NCBI RefSeq assembly: GCF_003589595.1
Contig: NW_020654422.1
Coordinates: 11,932,873 to 11,996,872, forward strand
Length of the DNA: 64,000 nt
Origin: Hyposmocoma kahamanoa
Taxonomy: Eukaryota > Arthropoda > Insecta > Lepidoptera > Cosmopterigidae
Reading direction: 5' to 3'
Numbering within the stretch: the stretch's first letter is position 1; every line of letters begins with the position of its first letter. The position numbers and the translations under genes were made by a program. Shown here one piece after another: positions 57,443 through 64,000 of the stretch. Under the pieces are notes generated by a model. The model saw nothing but the letters and a program-made list of their open reading frames with translations. It searched no databases and had not been told where the DNA came from.

Positions 57443-57727
57443 GTAGTAGTAGAGCTCCTTGTGAAAGAGTTTGTCCAGGGAGCTACTGCCACCCTACCTA
57501 TTTGTGCTGCCAAGCAGTAATGTGGCCATTACTGCCTTCCAGTTTTGAAGGTGATTGTTACATGTGACTTGTTAACTAATGTCTCAGGGTGACGGGCGCA
57601 GTGGTAGTGCCCCTCCGATCTTTGCGGTTTAAAACTCTGAGTGGCACTTCAACTGTTATGAACAGGCCTGTTGTTCACCAACAGGCCCACGGCTTGTTCG
57701 TCCCGTCACTTGGTATTATTAAAAAAG
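57443..57727 (+). mobile_element. Metulj-like SINE copy 17
   Basis: Starts TAGTAGTAGAGCTCCTTGTG and ends CCGTCACTTGGTATTATTAA. The GGGTGCTGGTGAAATTACAG segment is deleted in the middle. Confidence 0.9.
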
Positions 57728-58372
57728 GTAATATTTGTGATACAACCAAATGGGAATATATAATTTTTAAACTGCTTCTTTTTTAACATTTGTTATATTG
57801 ATGCATTAATTTTCAACTAGAGCTTTATTCCTATAACTATAATAACTACACTCCTGGACATTATTTATAAAAGGTTTTATTATGATAACAATGTTCATAT
57901 GAACCACTGGTCGCAATAATTTGAAAAATTACGTAATGACGTAAATCGTCTATTAATTTCGATTAATCGGTTTGATTTGATTTAGCATTCCTCTAAATAT
58001 GTCCATGAGTAATACTCGTATAAACCTTCAGAAGATTCTGAAGTTGTTATCACAAAGTATATCGTATTGCATATACGAGAGCGGTTTGATAAATACTTGA
58101 CTTTAAGGATAAATAAAATCGTTTTACCGAATTCAGTTTTTATTTCTTAATTTAGAACTCCTGACTAAGCAACTACGTTAAAAAACGTTACGTTTTTAAA
58201 ATTGAAAAACATAGAAATAAAATAGTTAGGTGATGTCGACATATTTTTTGAAGACAGATATAAGATAAATTCTAGTACCTATTCCTATTCCTTTTCTTAT
58301 TTGCAATCAGAACATCAAAACTTGTTGAATTATGATACGAACTATTGCTAAAAACATCGTATAACTCCGTAT
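57728..58372. other. No recognised feature
   Basis: AT-rich DNA. Confidence 0.5.
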
Positions 58373-58578
58373 AATAATAATAACGCATACACACAGCCTC
58401 GCACCAGGGAAATCCTGCATCGTGGGTGCCATGAACACACATGGATAACCACAAATTACAATCAAAGTCTCGAGAGAAATAGATGTAGGCCATACAAATA
58501 TTTCTCCCGGCTCGCAAATCTAACCCGGGAACTCTGCGTGACAGTCCAACGTGGTAACAATTCGGCCACGAAGGCAGA
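58373..58578 (-). mobile_element. tRNA-derived SINE (family 3)
   Basis: An AATAATAATAA start is followed by CGCATACACACAGCCTCGCA, ATCGTGGGTGCCATGAACAC, GTAGGCCATACAAATATTTC and a decayed head ending CGGCCACGAAGGCAG. Confidence 0.85.
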
Positions 58579-60597
58579 TATGGCTTTCTAACACCAAAAG
58601 GGTGCGAACTAACAAGCTGCCGGCTCTCGGAAACCAGAGCTTATTATATGTATGCTAATATTGGCGGTTTTCTAAACTATAGGCCTATAGTAGATTCACC
58701 TTCATGTAGCTGGTTTCAAAACAAATGAAGCGTATCTGGCGCACAAAGCCAAGATATCGTATATCGCCTCATTTTTTTAACCAATTGAAAGCTCCATGTC
58801 TAATTCACAATTCACAAAAAAACAGAATTTTCAGAATAGTTTACTCTACCTGATTTCGGTGATAATTTTTACTATTTATTCTAGTTATTTCTTGAAAATA
58901 TACACGAATATTTAAATAATATTTCAGATTACTACACTCGAATATGAAATAATGCTTCGTGATAATATTCTTGGATATTTAAATATTAAATATTCTGTGA
59001 TAAAGGTAATAAGTAAAAATAATATTGTTTAATAATTTGTTAAAATAAATATTTCAATTAAAATTGGTTACTCATGAAAATCAGTGATATGTAAAAATAA
59101 TAAACTATTACAATACCTACATATCCTTCTAAATAAGTTGTTGGAAATATAACGCTATATACAAAAAAAATAGGTGCTAAAATTCGCTCTATTACGAGCT
59201 CTTCTCTTAATTAGATGTAAAATGACTTGTAGAAATAAAATTACCGTTCAATCAAAATTACAAGTCATTCATATAAAGAGTTACTTAATAATGAACCTTG
59301 TGTATACGGACTTACAGATATAAGAAAATTTCTCAATCACACTTAAGATTTAAATTCAACTGTATGTCATTTAATATTAGAACGGTCCAAAGTGTGCTCT
59401 TTCTTGACTGTACATAGCAAATGCTCTAGGAGAGTACATAAATGAACGATGCAATTCATATCAATGTCTTTATTGTTTCAAATAAAATAACCTAACTTTG
59501 TGACATAAGCAGCTACAATGGTTCAAAACCTCCAATATTATTTTGTTCTTCATCGGTTAAGTGTATGTTATTTAAAAATTATCTAGCTCAACCTTTTTCG
59601 CATATTGATGGTAACAAGTAATTTTTTGCATGCAAAACCACCAAGCGTATCTACGTTTTGTGATGATATTATCTAAAGTTTAAGGATGTACGTAGGTCAA
59701 AAACTAGGTTGGTTGAAACTATATTTCATTAAAAATGCAATAACAAGTGTCGTTACAAAAAAAGTTTATTAAATAATCTTTTTTCTTTGTTGTTTTCTAG
59801 TTTACAATTTTTTTTTGTTAATTCGTTTATTTTATCAACGTTCCTTGCTTTTATATATTGGTAACTTTTAGTTTAATTTCCCAAAAAATACTTAAATAAA
59901 TATTATATAAAAATCATAACATTAACAGTTTTCTTTTACACGGGTATTTAACTTGTACAGAAACTCTATAATATGTTACATATAATTAAATTAATTGTTG
60001 TGGAAAACATACACACTCGCAGTGTAACTTTTCGGTATTGTTAACGACTTAAAGTTCATTTACCATGAATAATTTTTACAATTACTATACTTCGTTTCTT
60101 GGTTCTTCTTACATTGGTTTCTTAAATGTTGCGATCGCCTGCCGCTTTAAAAATTGACTTATCTTGAAGTTAAGGGTACTTGTCGTTACATATAAAGGTC
60201 ACTTGTTATAGACTCCTTAATAATGTTGTAGTAATTTTTTTTTTGTAAATCAAACACTTCAATGCAATGATACGAGCTTATTGAAAATACTCAATAGTAC
60301 AATGAAATAGTCGTGGGGCATTGTTATATGAAAAAGTTACTAATTCCAAACTTTCATACATCGCATTATTATCATACTTTTTAAAGGCAAGATGTAATTA
60401 TAGTGAAATACATTGCGGAAAACATTAAATATATATATAGAGAAATAACATTTGGCTATAGTCAACACGAATAGAGCCTTAATAAACTCTGCCAGCATTT
60501 TGGACACTTTGTCAATGAATTATTGCGATCCATTACCGTACATTGCATTCATGCAGTATTTTACGTCTTCGACTGGCAATTTTTGTTTATTTTAGGA
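58579..60597. other. Long AT-rich stretch, no recognised feature
   Basis: About 2 kb with no ORF of note and no repeat shared within the window. TATAGGCCTATA near 58679 is a 12-bp palindrome. Confidence 0.5.
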
Positions 60598-60866
60598 CAA
60601 GCAGAAACCGTGGGCTCGAATCCGGGTTCGCATCTCTGAGTTTTCATAATTAATATGCGAAATGTAATTTGAGATTTACATGAGCTTTTCTTTGAAGGAA
60701 AATATCGTAACGAAACCTGCACGTCGCAGAAGGTTCAAAACCCACGGAAAACGTTTGAGGTCCCCTAGCCCCATTGAGTAAGCATGGCTGACTATGCCCT
60801 CAACCCTCGCCTAAGATGACACCCGTGCCCAGCAGTAGGATGTATGGGGTGATGGTGATTTTTAGT
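60598..60866 (+). mobile_element. tRNA-derived SINE (family 2), copy e
   Basis: Box B in GTGGGCTCGAATCCGGGTTC, then CTGAGTTTTCATAATTAATA, TTTGAAGGAAAATATCGTAA, CCTGCACGTCGCAGAAGGTT, and the 3' block CCCGTGCCCAGCAGTAGGAT with a GGTGATGGTGAT tail. Confidence 0.85.
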
Positions 60867-61317
60867 TCACAATAACTCGTTGCTCTGTGTACTCATTTTA
60901 CACCTATAAAATCATTAATAGTTGTTTGTAAAACTGACACTAAGTGTTGGCTCTTCGAAACTCTACGATGAAACGCCGTACTAATACAGCTGGTTTCTTA
61001 AACCATCATATTAATCCATCAATGTTTGTAACCAGAAAACATACCTTAGAAATGCTCCTTCCAAGAAGTCCTAGCCAATCTAACATGAACACACAATCAA
61101 ATCCGAATATTATTCTTTTTGTGAATTTATATTGTTCTTTTTCGTCGTGACATTACCTTTTAAATCCATTTTTTTTCAAAAACCAGTCAATTTTTATATA
61201 GGTTGGAAATTTTAAAATCAATCTCAGTGGCTAGCTGAACTGGCGATGGAATGTTTGGATCAATCGAATTAACTCCTGCGCGCCGTCTATGTAGTAATAG
61301 TTAGCCTATATCCACAA
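60867..61317. other. No recognised feature
   Basis: A 68-codon ORF (60944-61150) is unrecognised. Confidence 0.4.
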
Positions 61318-61418
61318 TCCTACTGCTGCTGCAATGCAGATTGGGAACTTCACACATATCATTAAATTGTTTTGCATATGTATGCAGGTTTCCTCACCGT
61401 GTTTTCCTTAACCTAAAA
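61318..61418 (-). mobile_element. SINE (family 2), copy f, left part
   Basis: GATTGGGAACTTCACACATA, GTTTCCTCACCGTGTTTTCC and AAAAGC follow the family order (minus orientation) and stop at TTCAA, where the LINE begins. The rest of this copy is at 62497-62557. Confidence 0.75.
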
Positions 61419-61423
61419 GCTTC

Positions 61424-61954
61424 AAGAACTTAACAACCTTAATAAGAAAGCATCTGACTCTACCGGTCAGAAAAATCTTGGTGGAATCGCTTGTCTTGTC
61501 CCAACTCAATTATTGTGATTCGGTTTACGGTCCGCGACTTCTGGTGAACGCAAAGGCGGCGATTCAGCGGGTACAAAATGCATGTGCCCGTTTCTGCTAT
61601 AAAATACCAAAACGGGCGCATGTCACGCCATATTTAAATGATAACAAAATATTGAAAATGGAAGCGCGCAGACACATGCATCTCACTTGCCTTATTCACA
61701 AAATAGTATTCACGAAGCGACCATTATATCTATATGAAAAACTGGAATGGAGAGGAGATGAATGTGACAGAAATCTGCGAAGTAAAGGTACTTTGTTAAG
61801 AATTCCATCTCACAAAACAACCGAATATAAGGGTTCATTCAAGTACTCAGCATCAAAGATCTGGAATAACCTCCCTCCACCCTTACGCGAACGCAGATCC
61901 CTTTTGAGCCTGAAAATGCATCTAAAGAGGAATATGCTGGTGGATCAAAAGTGA
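61424..61954 (+). pseudogene. Non-LTR reverse transcriptase, C-terminal fragment
   Basis: The open frame runs from before 61430 (KNLTTLIRKHLTLPVRKILV) through LVLSQLNYCDSVYG to the stop after MLVDQK. The SQLNYCDSVYG block matches the thumb region following the polymerase core of CR1/Jockey-type LINEs. The C-terminal part has SFKYSASKIWNNLPPPLRER, a typical end of these proteins. About 175 codons are kept without a stop, so this copy is fairly young, but the catalytic domain (with its YxDD box) and endonuclease are gone. The usual protein is about 900-1000 residues long. Confidence 0.85.
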
Positions 61955-62244
61955 GTGCTTTTATGAAACGCAAAATAAAGAAAAAAATAAGACTCTGTGC
62001 GATGTCTATGGAATGTCTATAGAAACTATTTTTAAAATAATTGTATAGAATTGAGATAATTTAATTAATAATTTAAGATAATTCATAATTTTAGATTTGT
62101 TAATATTATTATTGGTTTATTGTCATTGTTATTATTATTTCATTTTATTATTATTATTTTTATTATTATTATTAGATAAATAATATTTGATGTTTGTTTG
62201 CGATTTGTGTGTGTGATCGACAACGTAGAGCTGCCATGGTCGGG

Positions 62245-62310
62245 TCGAGCTGAAAATCAGGGCTGAAATCACTACAAAGTGATTTCAGCATTTCCCTGAG
62301 CTCGTGTCCG
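62245..62310 (+). other. Stem-loop in the LINE 3' untranslated region
   Basis: GCTGAAATCACT (62262-62273) and AGTGATTTCAGC (62278-62289) form a perfect 12-bp stem with a 4-nt ACAA loop. Outside it, CGAGCT and CAGGG pair with the contiguous CCCTGAGCTCG further downstream, with a bulge. LINE 3' ends often carry structures bound by the reverse transcriptase; that role here is inference. Confidence 0.75.
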
Positions 62311-62443
62311 TCACACACATATTTTAATTTTTATTTTTTTTTTACATATTTTTTTTTTAAATAATTCATTAATTCAGTAAATTGCGTAATTATACATTGT
62401 TTATCCTCATTTCTGTAAATTATTATTATTATTACTTATAAAG

Positions 62444-62475
<32 letters not shown>

Positions 62476-62496
62476 GTGTGTGAAAATAAATGGTTT

Positions 62497-62557
62497 AAAA
62501 TGGTTCAAATTAAATTTGGCACATAAATTCCGAAACAACTCAGAGATGCGAGCCCGT
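62497..62557 (-). mobile_element. SINE (family 2), copy f, right part
   Basis: TTCAAATTAAATTTGGCACA, TAAATTCCGAAACAACTCAG and GCGAGCCCG continue the SINE interrupted at 61418. Confidence 0.7.
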
Positions 62558-62693
62558 CCATCTGCGTATTAACATTTTGAAAACTTAATATTATCAAGTA
62601 ACAGACTGTAAATGATTAATAAGCCTGTAATCGCTTTATTATATTATACTAATTCCCATTACGTCGTAACGTTTTTTTTTCATTGTCGCATGT

Positions 62694-63062
62694 AGCGTGT
62701 TCCCATATCACGACTATCTGTCATGATTGTGTCGTGGACGTTTATTTTATTGTTGAACGACTGTCGTGTCTAGCTGTTCCTACAAGATCGTGACGACAAT
62801 TAATCGGTTCACGGTAGCCACCTTGTCGTTTGCACAACAGAACCTTTTGATTAACTGTCGTCACATTTTTGTCGTGACTTTTTATTCATCGTCTGACGAC
62901 TGTCGTTCTAGCTCTTCGCATTGTCACGACAGTTTGTCGTCGTAATGTCAAAAAAGTCGTGAACGACAGTTAGTCGTATTTTACTATATGTGAAAAACTT
63001 ACAAGACACGACATTTTAAATGTACGACTATATGTCGTCACGACATAACGGGAACGCGTCTT
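62694..63062. mobile_element. MITE-like element full of TGTCGTGA motifs
   Basis: The ends AGCGTGTTCCCATAT (62695) and, reversed, AGACGCGTTCCCGTTAT form imperfect terminal repeats sharing GTTCCC. The interior carries many copies of TGTCGTGA/TCACGACA in both directions. About 70 bp are directly repeated (62730-62803 and 62870-62935, sharing GACGACTGTCGT, TCTAGCT). It has no coding content. Confidence 0.7.
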
Positions 63063-63299
63063 AAGTCATTATTAAAAGTAGCTTTTCAATTTAACAGTAA
63101 TATGTTTCTTACACAAAACAAAGAGTACGTATAGGTCAGTGACGGACACCGGTGAATAATAAAAAAAGACGATATAAATATCGCCCTCTGTCACAGTATA
63201 TGTGCATGGGTACATGTGTATAGTACATTATAATTTTCCAATATATCTACCCATCTTTTAATCCGCTCTGTGAATAATAACAATGACTCTATTTTCTAT
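63063..63299. other. No recognised feature
   Basis: AT-rich spacer. Confidence 0.5.
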
Positions 63300-63475
63300 T
63301 ATTATTGACACAAAGATCGAAAAACACAAAAAATTATGACGATCTGACAGGCCTTTAACCAGCGTTTACTATCACACCAAGGCTACTGTTTCTACCAACT
63401 CAGCTACAGAGCTAAACCAGTGGAGCATTTTCACAAAAAACATATACATATGATGCTAGTAAAAACATCATGCTA
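63300..63475. mobile_element. SINE (family 5) with inverted tail on its 5' side
   Basis: 63305-63420 is the SINE in minus orientation (tail ACACAAAGATCG; box A region ACCAACTCAGCTA reversed). Directly beyond its 5' end, 63420-63475 (AGTGGAGCATTTTCACAAAA, then GCTATTCAATAAAATT) is a plus-oriented tail of the same family. Confidence 0.7.
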
Positions 63476-63962
63476 TTCAATAAAATTAATATGACTATAT
63501 TTTCTGTTTACAAACCGAGTATATAATAAAATTTAATATAAAGCGCTCGTTAAACACTTTTATAGAACATTTATTATTATAACTTCTTAGTAAGACGTAA
63601 TATGTCCATAGGTTGCGTCCTGAACATAAATAAAAGAGTACCTTCACCTTACGGGTAGGATGTTGGTGCTTTTTGCTAAGGGTAGGCTGCAATCGACCGG
63701 TTCGCATCCTGGTTGCCCCGTGCCTCGAGACAGGGACTAGTAACACGACATTGTTAGTACAACCTGTATAAAATGCCAACGAGGACCATTGACCATAATA
63801 AGGGAAGATAATAAGCCCAAGAAAAAGGATGGCGTTGTAAAAATGTTAAGGGAATTTTTAACAAGGTGCAAGTTGGACGGAAATCTTAAAGTAGTCCAAA
63901 TGTTTTAGTTTTTTTTTTTTTCATTATAAATTTCTAGCAAATATGTTTCTGTACGATGTGAC

Positions 63963-63963
<1 letters not shown>
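63476..63963. other. No recognised feature
   Basis: The 94-codon minus ORF (63495-63779) is unrecognised. A T-run lies at 63908-63920. Confidence 0.45.

Positions 63964-64000
<37 letters not shown>
63964..64000. repeat. (AT)n microsatellite, running off the window
   Basis: Pure AT dinucleotides to the last base; total length unknown. Confidence 0.95.

Larger units (their letters stand above)
61419..62496 (+). mobile_element. 5'-truncated LINE with 3' UTR and (TTA)n end
   Basis: About 1.08 kb: the reverse-transcriptase C-terminus (to 61954), then a 3' untranslated region with a strong hairpin (62262-62289), AT-rich runs and TTA repeats up to about 62476. The copy lies between the two halves of a SINE. 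TTCAA is present at both junctions and may be the target duplication. Confidence 0.8.

Overview
The window looks like intergenic or intronic DNA from an arthropod, most probably a moth or butterfly (Lepidoptera). It is AT-rich, has no bacterial gene organisation, and holds no convincing intact host protein-coding gene. The lepidopteran assignment rests on about 17 copies of a SINE resembling the Metulj family described in butterflies, on other tRNA-derived SINEs with tails I associate with Lepidoptera, and on mariner and RTE-type elements. Family names are from memory and could not be searched here.

Layout: 0-9 kb is mostly unannotated AT-rich DNA with a tRNA-derived SINE, a Metulj-like SINE, two fragments of a Penelope-like repeat, a GC-rich patch near 5.4-5.6 kb and a foldback element at 7.7-8.0 kb followed by an RTE LINE tail. 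From 9 to 25 kb there are dispersed SINEs and a LINE 3' end. From 25 to 28.3 kb several insertions are nested: a 715-bp terminal-inverted-repeat element inside a SINE, a SINE inside a Penelope-like inverted pair, and two LINE ends. A possible first coding exon lies at 29.56 kb and a CpG-rich inverted repeat at 30.3-30.45 kb. From 36 to 49.3 kb there are three mariner copies, one keeping a 330-codon open transposase segment with a complete D,D,D triad, plus more SINEs and a long hairpin element at 42.1-42.5 kb. At 53.2-54.2 kb a hAT fragment with a likely 8-bp target duplication splits a SINE. At 61.4-62.5 kb a LINE with a readable reverse-transcriptase C-terminus splits another SINE. The last 1.4 kb has a second foldback element, a tRNA-derived SINE and an (AT)n microsatellite running off the end.

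How the parts work together: nothing forms a pathway. The biology is the history and mobility of transposons. Five or more nested insertions allow relative dating. SINEs depend on LINE reverse transcriptases, and the two non-autonomous DNA elements depend on transposases encoded elsewhere. The best leads for new biology are the long hairpin and foldback elements, a tRNA-derived SINE whose own tail appears inverted at its 5' side, and the Penelope-like repeat with a hammerhead-like core. I found no clear evidence of an undescribed multi-gene system.
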